This document shows, piece by piece, positions 34,595 to 46,700 of a DNA stretch of 64,000 bases (the stretch's first letter is position 1; each line of letters opens with the position of its first letter). A model generated the notes under the pieces. The model was not told the origin of the DNA, did no database searches, and worked only from the letters and a program-made list of their open reading frames with translations. Made by a program: the position numbers and the translations under genes. This stretch comes from Helicoverpa zea (Eukaryota > Arthropoda > Insecta > Lepidoptera > Noctuidae), in the NCBI RefSeq assembly GCF_022581195.2, contig NC_061472.1, positions 4,960,001-5,024,000 of the forward strand, in the 5' to 3' direction.

Positions 34595-37500
34595 TTAAAC
34601 CCATACGCCGTGTGGGTTCTTGTTGGTGGGCGCGGCGTTCTCCAGCTGTCGCGGGGACCCGATGATCCGGCGAGCGCTACCCGCTTTGCATAAACCTGTA
34701 AATAAGAAACAGTTTTTAATATCACAGCATATTTAAAAAATATATATACTTAAAGATATTTATTCTAGCGACCTTCACCAAATGCCCCTGGGTTAATGTA
34801 CTTTACTTAACTTACTACATGTAAACCTTTCTCTTGAATTTAATAGTATATATTTTTTAATTACACGCCAACATGCGGAAAGTACATAATTTAATTACAC
34901 TATGTAAGGATGTAGGTACCCCAAGACGATAGTTACACCAAGCACTAAGCTATTTTTAAGACTACCTTTTATATTAAGGTGGATTAAGTCTTTATGTTAA
35001 TAAAGAACTCTGTCCTTAACATTTTTTTTTTTTAACGACGTCAAAAATCATCAAATGACAGCTCCCGCTGTGGGTTAGCAGCGGTGAGGGAGTGTCAGAC
35101 TCTTACTGACTAAAAACCGTCGTGTTCCGTCATAGGCCTTTTATGTACCAGGGCCGCGGTATCTCTTTCGAACAACCCGCAGCCCCGGCAGGCCTTGGCC
35201 CTGCTGGGCCCCGCTGTCTGTCCTTAACCTTGCTTTGCCTTACAAAGCCTTAAAATACCCTCCACCTAAATCTAACATCAAACAGTAACATACTTACCAT
35301 CCAGTGGATGTCGCAGCTCGTCGACGCTGCCGGTCAGGCTCTGCAGGTTGGCTTCCTTCATCTCCTGCACCAGCCGCTCCACCTGACGCTTCTTCTCCAT
35401 TATGGCGCTTTCTAGGACTCCAACCTAAGGAGGGAGTAGATTGAAGGTCACTATATTGAGTGTCCATGCTAGTTTAAAGAAAATAAGACAGGCCTAGTGG
35501 TTAAAGCATCTGCCTCTAATGTACGAGAACGAGGGGATTTGATTGTAAGGGAAGTACCAATGTATCTTTTCTATGTTATATGTACCTCTTAAAAGTTACG
35601 TGTGTGTGAGGTGAAGGTAAACATCTTTTAAAAAGGAAACCTGTATTTAAAAAGTGGTGACTATTGCTCAATCCTTCTCTATGTCAGAAGAGACCACAGC
35701 CTGGACCAAGAAAACTTCTGTCAGTTTGTCTACTTCTAAATCTTTATGTATGAAACTACCTATTTAGATTTTTTCTATACAAATAGACAGTATGCTGAGG
35801 GCACAATTACAGATATGTCGAAAACCTTCTAAAATTATTTTTAGAAAAAACTTATCCACTTAGAGACCCGAATGGTGTCTATAAATCAATCATGAAGCTA
35901 TAAAATACGAAATACCTCTCTCTTGAGATTCTCGGCGGTGAGATTGTTAATTTCAGTGGCGTGCTTGGCTTGCTGTATTTGGCTCTGCAAACTCTCCATT
36001 TCAGCGAGCATTGATCGTTCCAACGCTTGCCTGTTAGATAAAGAATAAATATTACACACATATTAAATGTTTTTAAACTACACATTGGTCTAATGCACAC
36101 AAGTAGTAAGTATTATATTGGTTACGATTCCCGGGTCAGACAAAAAATATTTCCAAATATTAAATAGTAAACTGAGTCTGAATTTGTACCCTAATCATGT
36201 CTGTCACTTTGGTAACACACATTAAATTAATGAATACATACATAATAAACGATATGATATGAATACATACAATATGTAGGCAGACGTAGTTTTTTATATA
36301 GGGACACTACACCTCTACCTATCGTTCGAGTCTCTTATAAATTTAAAGCCACAAAAACACATGAACTTAAAAAAACAGTACTTAAAAGTACACAAAGAAA
36401 ACGAAGGTCAAGCGAATCCCATTCTTACGATGTTGATTAAAAAAAACAATCTAATTTGTATTCCCACAAAGGTACAAATTATTGTACATTTAATTGTTAC
36501 CGTAATAACACACATTTGAGATGCTAACAAAACATCTTGTAAGAGATAAAAAAATCTGTTCACAGAATCTGATCTACAAGTAAACACAAATTGTGGCACA
36601 AATTATGAATATGCAAAGCAATTATAACGTAAATAATTGCTAATCTAATGCTATGCTTTTAGAAAAAGAGAAAACTAATTGCAGATTACATTTTGATGCA
36701 ATGTTAAGCAACTATTGACATAATTATGATGATGACTCAATACTGTAACACTTTTGTATGGTTGTATCAATAGACTGAATTTTCGTGACCGGTATTGTTA
36801 GACAAATTGACAATGCCAATACATAAGTATTATTAATTCGTAAATAACTTCTTGATATATTGTAGAAAAAAGTTGAAGTTTTAATCTATAATTTTATTCA
36901 ACCTGAACCACCATATTATATAACATGGTCCTGAAAAAGTACCCGCTTTAGAACTAGTTATAAATTAGCGTTTTGAACAAAATTGATGCTCTTACTAACC
37001 CTAGTACTAAACCGGGTACTTTTTAAATTACGGGTACGTTTTATAATAAGGTGGTGTTAGTTTGTTTATACATGCTAATTTAAGAAACTACTGGACAAAT
37101 TGGAAAAAAATCTATCAGTGTTCAACTAGTGCTATATCATCACTAAATACTCTTTTGCAAACTGACATTAAAATACTTTGTTCATTTGCAATAATTATCC
37201 AATAAAACCTCACCTATTTTCCTGCTGGCGACTATTAATAAGTCTCTGCTCATTGTGTATCTCCTCCATGAGCTTTCTGATCTTGTTCTTACATTGTAAC
37301 AACTCCGTTTCACAATTAGCTAGCTTCGAGCGCACCAGAACAATTTCAGACTTTATCGTCTTCTCATTTTGTTTTACTATTTCACTTTCCTCTTCCACGT
37401 AGTTTAATGCTTGCACCTGAAAAAAAAGAATAAAGTATATTACAATTGAAGCAAGAAATCAGAAATATTATAAATCTGAAAGTTTATAATATTACTAAAA

Positions 37501-40426
37501 AGCAACAGTATAGATTCTGATGAAACTTTTTCAGTGATTTACTCACGTAATAATTCATCGTTGACACAGCTAATAAATCAATAAACTAGAAATAAAATAC
37601 GTGCGCACATTGATCTACTATAAAAGTAAATAAAGAAACCGTGTGACTTGCAAGTCGTGATATATATATATCACACAATGGTTTTGTTCGAGCACAATAA
37701 TGCAGCAGATATGCGATTGTTTTACGGTAAATAATTACCGTATCGCGTGAGATGTTTCTAATTACCTGTTCAGTACCGATCCGCAGCTGATTGTCGGCCG
37801 AACTGATTTGTTGCTGCAATAATTCCACTTGACGTTCTTGCTCCCGACCCTTGTTTTCCCAGAAACCGATTTCAGCATCATACTGTAAATGTTTATGAAA
37901 TTCGTTGAATTATCCATGAATGATACAGAGATGAATGTATGAATTATCTTTTATAGTGAGCATGTTGTTGCATTTAGAGTATAGCTCTCGATAAGGATAA
38001 ATCAAGCATTATAGTAATTGTAAGTAATATTGTTAAAAAGAAATTACGTACACATCATAATTATCCTTAAATTACATATTACAAGTATTGGTAGCACAAC
38101 CCAAGCACAAAATTATGAGAAATTGATAGTTTAAAAAACACGCTTTAGCACGCAACAAAGATTTTTGGATCAATTGAATTTGGAATGACTTTTCTTAGCT
38201 ATCCATTTCTCATAATTTTGTAATAGTCATCAGAAGTCAAAGCGTGTGCAAAATTTCATCCTAATCGAAGTCCAGTCGGTCACATTAAGATTCCAAGATT
38301 TTCTTACACACATAGTTACATGTAAAGCTAATATAACCATAATTTCAGTCTCACCTTTATAAGATCAACTTGCTGACTGGACAGTTTCTCTCTCTGATAG
38401 TTGACCAGCGACACAAGTTCTCTGTACTGGCTGTTATAGCTGACTGCCTCGGGGCTCCTGTTGTCTTGGGGCTCTTCCGGCAGGTTGACAGGTGACATGT
38501 GTTGTGGCCGGTTGGAACGCATGCGGTTTGGAGACTTTCTCACTGCTTGGGATGGTGGTGGCGGAGAACGGTATGGCGGTGGTGGTTCTCTGTGATATAA
38601 TAGAAAAAAATACATTATAGTAAAGTAAACTTCTAAGGATATATATAAAGATAGTTGTTAAGTAACAAATGATGTTCTTAAAGTTCTACTATTGCAATAA
38701 ATGATTTTGCAGTTATATGTTGTAAATAACGCTATTTAAATAAAAAACTCGCAATGTAGATCATAAACAGCCCACATAATTTCATTACTCATTTACAGTA
38801 ATATGATAGCCAAATAATGAAATGTTTTTACAAGCCATAGAGGCAATTAAAAATTGTGACATATTAATTAGTGTTAGAAGTACACATTTTATGATATGCA
38901 AACTAAAAACTAAATTAATAACTTGTTTGACCTTCCCTGTAATTTAGCTATTAAACTACCTAAATATTCTAAGTCTTATTGGATAGTTTTTTATGAATCA
39001 TAGGACATTTCGGTCAAGGATCAACTAAATGTCAGTATATTATGAGTCATACATTACACAAAATAACTGGTATCATAATTCTTAGAAGTAAGATTAGTAC
39101 TGTTAACTAACTGTATGTAGTAAGAAGATGTTTCTCAGAACAAGTAAGATGTTGAAATTAAATTCTGATATTTAATGCATATTGAAGCAACTGTAACCTA
39201 GACTAACACAATAAAGGGAGAATTTTTTTTTTTTCACTGCGGCTCTGAAACTACAGGATTTGAAAATTACTTTCATAGTTGGGAAGCTAGACTATCCCTG
39301 AGTTACATAGGCTATATCCAGATAGGAGCAATACTTCCACAGGGGCACAGGAAAACCATGGAAAAAAATAGTGTCAAATATTTGTTATGCAAATAACTAA
39401 GAAGGTTCATACCTATAAGGTGGGACATCTTTCAGCACAGGACTGTCAGACTCTGGTGTTTTGGCTTGCTGCACACCCTTGACCACTCCGACGGGGTTGC
39501 CAGGCGATGTGTTGTTTACATTGTTATTGCTATACGTAGGAGTTGTGTTCATTCTATTAGGAGAGTTCTGGGAATCCAGTATGTTAGGATTTGATGTGTT
39601 ATGGCCACTGAAAGAAAATTTAAAAGAGTTTTTTTTGGTAGAGGATGATTATGGAAGTACTTTATACTTTTATAATGATAGGTTAATACCAGTGTCAGAT
39701 TATGTAGAAAATATGATGAAAACTCACCCATTTCCTATAGGTGATCTAGAACTGTTGGTTGCCTGAGGTTTTTGGTTGTTACCAGAGTCTGACCGTCTCA
39801 GTATGAACTGTATATCATTTGAGTATTCACCCCATTTCATTAGAATCTAAAAATACATTAAAAGTATTAAAAACTTACATAAAAATAAGAGCTAGATTTA
39901 AAATAGATGAAAAATATCCTTTTTTTCCAACAGAACTCCAGCAGTAGCTAGTTTCTATTGGAGTAATTATCTTAAGTATGTAATAGATGACAATAACCAT
40001 TGTTGTTTTGTTATTACTAATAACATCATTCATTCACAACAAGCAATAACAAAAATATATAAAATAGGCCTCCTGAGAATTTGCAAATCATTGTGTTATT
40101 AATAGATAATAATGAATACCTTCAGTGGATACTCTTGGGGAGCTAGCAGCCGCTCATTATTTCGCCATCTCTCTATCAGTGTAAATCTTCCCACTTTCCC
40201 AGTAGCATGGGCTAACGCGTAAACTACATCCTGCGTAAAAAAATATTGTGGTATCAGCAAACATCGAAAGTTACTAAAAGTGAAATTGATTTCACATATC
40301 TTTCAAATCGTGTCAGTAGCATAATGATGGGAATAGAAACTCTAGCGCACTGACCTGGCAGGTTGTGGTCTCTGTAACCCCGCAAACAATCCTTTGTATT
40401 CCCTCGACCCAGACCTTCAGCTCCAT
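34595..40426 (-). CDS. RASSF8: RASSF7/8-type Ras-association domain protein
   Basis: N-terminal RASSF family protein; in flies RASSF8 acts at adherens junctions with ASPP. Ten exons, read right to left: 40,426-40,355; 40,230-40,120; 39,846-39,728; 39,607-39,413; 38,589-38,355; 37,882-37,766; 37,416-37,214; 36,030-35,916; 35,424-35,298; 34,695-34,595. All have GT-AG ends; the joined frame is 464 residues. It begins MELKVWVEGIQRIVCGVTET, the conserved start of the RASSF7/8 RA domain, which continues through GRFTLIERWRNNERLLAPQE and WGEYSNDIQFILRRSD to about residue 80. A disordered Asn/Pro/Ser-rich linker with PPPPYRSPPPPS follows, then long coiled coils (about residues 215-420). There is no SARAH domain, as expected for this subgroup. 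Introns carry retroposon and Helitron pieces. Confidence 0.9.
35021..35216 (-). mobile_element. Poly(A) retroposon in a RASSF8 intron, with 12-bp target duplication
   Basis: A poly(T) run at 35,022-35,033 is the minus-strand poly(A) tail. The body shares blocks with the element at 3,528-3,681. Perfect 12-bp direct repeats tctgtccttaac flank it (35,009-35,020 and 35,217-35,228). It lies in the intron between the last two coding exons, in the same orientation as the gene. It could be a SINE or a 5'-truncated LINE end. Confidence 0.75.
37055..37140 (+). mobile_element. Helitron-like relic in a RASSF8 intron
   Basis: The block order 'gtttgtttatacatgctaat', 'aactactggacaaattgg', 'tcagtgttcaactagtgc' parallels the 5' half of the copy at 19,769-19,961 at lower identity. 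Confidence 0.45.
39215..39360 (+). mobile_element. Helitron-like relic in a RASSF8 intron
   Basis: A poly(T) run is followed by 'gatttgaaaattactttca', 'gaagctagactatccctgag', 'cataggctatatcc' and 'cttccacaggggcacagg', a degraded version of the usual repeat. It lies between coding exons 4 and 5 on the antisense strand of the gene. Confidence 0.45.
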
Positions 40427-40731
40427 TAATTTCACACTGTTCACAACACACTTATAAACCACATATTCACTCAAGATGTCATTTTAATACTTATTCAGCT
40501 TACACGAGACTTTTTCCTCACACAATATAAGGCAAAACGCAACACAAACATACCAAAAATACAATAAAGAAAATAAAGCTCTCCAAGTGGGTTATGAGAA
40601 ATTTTCGTTTAGAAACACGTCGCTGACATAAGCATGACAGCTTTGTAATTTCATTGCTTTTTTTCCACCATAGACTTCTAAAGCTATTTATGGTTTCTTC
40701 CGAGACCAAAGTCTATTCTTCTTCTTAGCGT

Positions 40732-40985
40732 TTATCCCGTCTTGTAACGAGGGTCCGCTTGCCATATCTTCTTCTTCCACTTAGCTCTATCCAGGACATC
40801 TTCCTCTTCGAGTTCGCAGATTTTCATGTCTTTCTTTACGACACTCATACGCAGTTTTGGCCTGCCTCTGCGCCTTTGCCCTGCTATATCGAGATTGAGT
40901 GTAGGTACTCGAGTGGTATCCTTTTTACACGTCCGTATCATCGCAGCCGTTTCTCTTGCATTTGCAAAGTCTATCCATTTGATTA
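40732..40985 (-). pseudogene. RTE-type LINE, 5'-truncated ORF2 tail
   Basis: The minus strand encodes the C-terminal tail of an RTE-clade reverse transcriptase: IDFANARETAAMIRTC, then RRRGRPKLR, then EDVLDRAKWKKKIWQADP and a stop. It is followed by a purine-rich 'aagaagaagaat' tail near 40,714-40,728. About 80 codons remain, open throughout. All upstream domains are missing, as is usual for truncated LINE insertions. Confidence 0.7.
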
Positions 40986-41036
40986 TTCTGACATTCTGAG
41001 TCCAATCCTATTCATCATCTGGAAGTCGTTCGTGGT

Positions 41037-41231
41037 ACTTCCGAAGTAAGGAAGTAGAGTTATAATAGCATCTCATGATGCTTATTTTAAGTAGGTACGG
41101 ACTATTCCGGAGTTCTCCGAAAGAAATGGCTCAGTAAGATAATTTTGGTCCATTGGTGGTGGCCAATGGACCAAAATTATCTATTAGCATCATGAGATGT
41201 TGTTATGACTCTACTTCCTCACTTCGGAAGT
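41037..41231. mobile_element. 195-bp palindromic MITE
   Basis: The ends ACTTCCGAAGTAAGGAAG and the complement at 41,213-41,231 begin inverted arms of about 50 bp. A second internal palindrome (gataattttggtccattgg facing its complement) fills the centre. No coding capacity; the target duplication is not clear. Confidence 0.7.
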
Positions 41232-41691
41232 TCAAATGAAAATAAAATTGTCCTAGTCTACGACAATAAAATATGCAACTTTTTAACACATCTTGGTTGG
41301 TGTAGTTTTCATTAAATACAGATTAGGTACAACTTTCATTCTAGTGTTTACCTACATTCACGCAGCAGTATTGAAACGAGCGGCAAGTTTAAAAAATGGT
41401 CTTTCTTTTGCCCTTGCAGCAATCATCCGTAAAAATTCTCAGTTTGTATATTTTCTTAGCAAAAAAATGTTTTTCAAGTAGGCCACTTACATAGTGAAAG
41501 AAGGCTCTTGAGGCATTATAGTCAAACTACTTAGAATATTATTCTTTTCGTAATCGTACTGGCAAGTTTCATAGGCTGACATTTATTTATTATCATCGAC
41601 TGCATAGTTTGCATGCAACTTGATATTGCACGACACGAACAAAAATATTGATTGTTTTTACATAATTGCATTTCCTTAATACCGAAATCTA

Positions 41692-43761
41692 ATGGCTGCG
41701 CAAGAAGATGATGATGAGGTAGGTACCTGTATCCTTTATTTAGATAATTAAGAAATGGTTCCTACGACTACCTGCCTACAGGAAAATGCACGAATGAATT
41801 GCTCTATATTAAGGTGTGAGGTACGCTTCGCTACACCACCCACAACATGGGATTGAAGACCGCTCGCGCCGAACGCGTTATATTTACGTTCGTGCTATCT
41901 CGCTCGCGCGCGCATCTGTCTCGTTTCTTTTAGGTACTCACAGAGTCTTGTCAGAGCGTTCTTATTGGACAATCGCGCGACGCTCTCGCTTGAGCGTTAA
42001 CACTACTTCGGCCCCTGTTATTTTAGACTTAAACTCGTTCTGTATTTACAAAATATACTCCTACCCGCTTCCCTCGTAATGCTCATGACCGCGATCTTCA
42101 ATTGCGCCATGACCCATAACCTGTTCCCACAGGCATGGAAAGAGGCAACCGTAATCGGTATTCCCAAACCGGGTAAACCAAAATCAGACCCGTCCAGCTA
42201 TCGCCCTATCAGTTTACTCAATGTGTTCGGCAAGATCTACGAGATACTTATCTATAAGCGTCTCAAAGATTACGTCGAAGCAAAGAGTCTTATTCCATTA
42301 GAACAGTTTGGTTTTCGAACCCATCACTCTTGTGTCCAACAAGTCCACCGCATCGTGGAAGGTGTGAGCCACGGATTCCAACGTGGCCAACTCACCGGTA
42401 CGATTCTCTTCGATATAGCAAAGGCATTCGACAAAGTCTGGCACAAAGGCTTGATTTACAAGCTTTACCAACTCGGTGTCCCAGACCGTCTCGTCGTCAT
42501 CTTACGAGACTTTTTGTCGAATCGCACCTTTCGCTATCGCATTGACGGCACTCTTTCTTCGGCCCACCCTATAAAAGCTGGCGTCCCACAAGGCTCGGTA
42601 CTCTCCCCCATCCTCTTCACGCTATACACTAGCGATATTCCTAAGAACAAGCATGTTCAATTAGCCCTATTCGCCGACGACACGGCAATCTACTGCTCAG
42701 GCCGCAGCCCAGCCGCCATAGTGAGACATCTCCAAGCCTATTGCAACACCCTAGGTGTCTGGACTAGGCTATGGAGAATCGAACTCCACCCCGACAAAAG
42801 CCAGGCCATACTCTTTTCGAGCCCTCGCCGTAGGCTTCCTCCCGCGCCCCCGTCAGTCACCATGTTTGGTAGGCCGATTCCTTGGAAGGAGCATGCCAAA
42901 TATCTAGGTGTAATCTTAGACCAGCGCCTCTCATTCGCCGAGCACATACGTAAGGTGCGCTCTAGAGCAGCCTTTGTGTACGGCAGATTGCACTTCTTGC
43001 TCAATTCAAAGAGCAAATTATCTCTTAAATGCAAGTTACGCCTCTACGTATCGTGCATACGCCCCGTCATGACGTATGCTTGCCCTGTGTTCGCACAGGC
43101 AAGCCATCGCCGCCTTCACAGAATGCAGGCCCTTCAAAACCGTGCTTTACGGAAAATCACAGGAGCTCCCTATTATGTTCGAAATGAGATTCTTCATCTC
43201 GACTTAAAAATCCCCACCATCCGCCAGTATATGAAGCGTGCCGCCATACGGTACTTCGAACGCGCTGAGAAACACGATAACTCACTTATCGTGTCAGCCA
43301 GTAATTACACTCCCTCCCGCATCAGTAGGATTCGCCGCCCTAGGCATGCCCTTCTAGAACCTGACGATGAGATAACTGTCCTCCAAGAGAGTAGTAAACT
43401 CACTAGCACCCTACACAAATACAAACCGCGTTCGTACAAACCTCGCCGCCGAGGTCCGCCGCGACGTCCCGATCTCTGTCCTCCCGACCCTTGCTCATCG
43501 AGCCAGCCCGCGAGCTGAGCCAGTAGCTTTAAATTCCCCATTTAATAATAATGATCATATGATCCAGCCTGTCCCTTTGCTGCCTCCCCAGCGACGCCCT
43601 AAGCCGAGGTCCGACCCCACAGGGGGTACCCTTAGCGCAGTCGCTTAGTTTATAAGTTGTTTTACGCCCCTGGCTGGAGGCCTTAAAATCTAGGCATCCA
43701 CAGGGAAAAGTCCGGTTAAGCAGTACACGGCCTCCTAGGCTGAACTGCGAGATGCCATACC

Positions 43762-43795
<34 letters not shown>

Positions 43796-46700
43796 ATATA
43801 CGATATACTATACTCTTCTACTTTACACCATCATTGCTGTTTTATTTATCAACTTTACCTGCATTGCTGCTACATTTTGGTGACCCCGAGAGAAAAATGA
43901 TGGAACACAAGCAAGAAGTTAGCGAGCCTACAGAACTCGCTGTCGTCTCCGTGCAGTCGCGTCTCCTTCCCTTCTGGCGTGAATATCCTCGCATGTGGTT
44001 CATTCAATTCGAAGCCGTCGTCGAGCCGCAGAAGACCAGTGACGAAAACAAATATCGTTACGTCCTGGGCCAACTACAACCGACCGACCTTCAACATGTC
44101 ACAGACATCGTGATCAAGCCGCCAGAAACTAAGAAGTACGAGGCCATCAAACAACGCCTTCTCTCCGTGTACGAGCAGTCCGAGGTGAAAAACTTTAAGA
44201 ACCTCATCAGCGGATTGGAACTTGGCAACCAAAAACCGTCTCAGTTGCTACGACGTATGCGCGAACTCGGCGGCAACATGATCACCGAAGATGGCATCAA
44301 GATTGAGTGGATGAACCACCTTCCGCCGCAAATGCGAGTTGTGCTGTCTGTGAACACAGATTCATCACTCGATATGCTCGCGGCAATGGCAGACAAGATG
44401 ATGGAATATTCCGAGTCGGCAAATATCGCAGCTGTCTCTTCATCTCAACCAGATTCTGCGGCAGTAAACCAGCAAATCATGTCCGCGCAGATACAAGTTC
44501 TCTCAAAACAACTCGAGAATCTGACACTCGAGATCTCCGAACTTCGTAGCCGTGGAAGACCAAACCATCGCCGTTATCAGCGTTCCCGCTCAAGATCAAA
44601 GTCCACTGCAAGGCATCAACACGATCCCAATCGAGTATGTTACTACCACTACCGATTTGGAGATCAGGCAAGACGCTGCGTGTCACCGTGCGCTAGGCGA
44701 AATCAAAAGAAGTCGGAAAACTAGAAGAGGCACCGACCGTGGCGGACGTCGGTGTAACTACGACAAGTAACCGCCTATGTGTCTTCGATCGCAACACGAA
44801 TCACCGTTTCCTCGTTGACACCGGTGCGGATATCTCCGTCCTAGCCGCCACCCCAATACATAAGAAGAAATGTTCGCCAACATCATACAAACTATACGCC
44901 GCGAACAGTTCACCAATCAATACCTACGGCGAGAAAGATCTACAAATCGACCTAGGCCTCAGAAGACGATTTCGCTGGTCATTTGTAGTCGCAGATGTCA
45001 AAACATCGATACTCGGAGCTGACTTCCTTCGCCACTTCAAACTCCTCGTCGACTTGCATCAAAAGAAGCTAATCGACAAGGTGACACAACTATCGATAAA
45101 CGCCGTAGAAATCTCGTCGATGCAACAAGCCGTTTACGTACTTAGCAACAAGCAGACATATCAAGACATACTCAAGCAATATCCAGATCTACTGCGACCT
45201 ATGTCCTTGAAAACGCCCGCTAAACACAACGTCGTGCATCACATCGAGACTACGGGACAACCTGTCTTCGCCCGTGCTCGCCCCCTGCCGCCCGACAAAT
45301 ACAAAGCGGCTAAGGACGAATTCGAACGCATGATGGAAATGGGCATATGTCAACCTTCCAAGAGCCCGTGGGCCAGCCCACTCCATGTGGTAAAGAAGAA
45401 AGATGGCAGTCTACGAGTGTGCGGCGACTACAGACGTCTAAATTCAGTCACGCTACCAGATAAATACCCGATTCCGCGCATACAAGACTTCACCTATCAA
45501 CTACACAATAAGAAGATCTTTTCAAAACTCGACATGAAAATGGCCTACTACAAAATACCAATAAACAAAGAAGACGCTCAGAAAACGGCAATCATCACAC
45601 CCTTCGGGTTGTTTGAATTCACCTGCATGCCGTTTGGCCTACGTAACGCTAGTCAAACTTTCCAACGATTCATGCACGAGGTTCTGCGCGGCATCGAGGG
45701 CTGTTTTTCATACATCGACGATATCTTGTTGTACTCAGATAACGAACAAGAACACAAGGAATTACTGCATCGAGTTCTTGACCGCTTGAACAAATACGGC
45801 GTATCACTCAACGTAAACAAATGTGAATTTGCACAGGCGAAAATCAATTTTCTCGGCTATGAAGTAACAGCGGACGGCATAAAACCAACCGAAGAACGGA
45901 TAAAAGTCATATCCAGTTATCCTCAACCGAAAACTATCATCGAGCTTCGTCGTTTCCTGGGCATGCTGAACTTCTACAGAGATTGTTTACCAAATCAAGC
46001 CGACATGCAAAGTGAACTCAACAAATATCTGCGCAATGGGAAAAAGAATGACAAAACGCCTATCACGTGGACGCCGGCCGCCGAACAAGCATTTCAAAAA
46101 TGCCGCCAAAGCATACTGGAATGTGCAACACTATCGCACCCTATCGCCGGCACCCCACTCTGCATCATGACGGACGCTTCTGACCACGGCATTGGAGCGG
46201 TGCTACAACAACGTGACAACGCAGCCTGGAAACCGCTAGCATTCTTTTCCAAAACATTGAGTGCTACGCAATCACGATACAGCACGTATGATCGCGAACT
46301 ACTAGCGATCTACGCGGCTGTGAAACATTTTCGAAGACTCATCGAAGGCTGTGACGTCACCGTCTACACTGATCACAAACCGCTGTCCTATGCGCTCTCA
46401 AGGCCGCAAAGTAGCAGCGACACTCAGCGACGTGAGCGACAACTCCACTTTATCAGTCAATTCGTCAAGAACATCGTGTACGTAAAGGGAGAAGAAAACT
46501 CAGTCGCTGACGCCTTATCTCGTATTGACGAAATACAATGCCCGTCAAACATCGACTACGACAAGTTATCACGTGATCAAGATCAAGACGATGAGCTGAA
46601 ACAATTGAAGCTGCAGCCGAATTTAAAATTCATCTCAGTTACTTTGCCTGGCACGCAACGACCAATCACGTGCGAGATGTCAACGTCCACGCTTCGCCCA

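Larger units (their letters stand above)
40427..41691. promoter_or_regulatory. Divergent upstream region of RASSF8 and dynein light chain
   Basis: The two genes are transcribed away from each other from this 1.27-kb region, so both 5' UTRs and promoters should be here. It also contains an RTE fragment and a palindromic MITE, leaving about 300 bp beside RASSF8 and about 460 bp beside the dynein gene as candidate promoter DNA. No clear core-promoter motif is seen. Confidence 0.45.
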
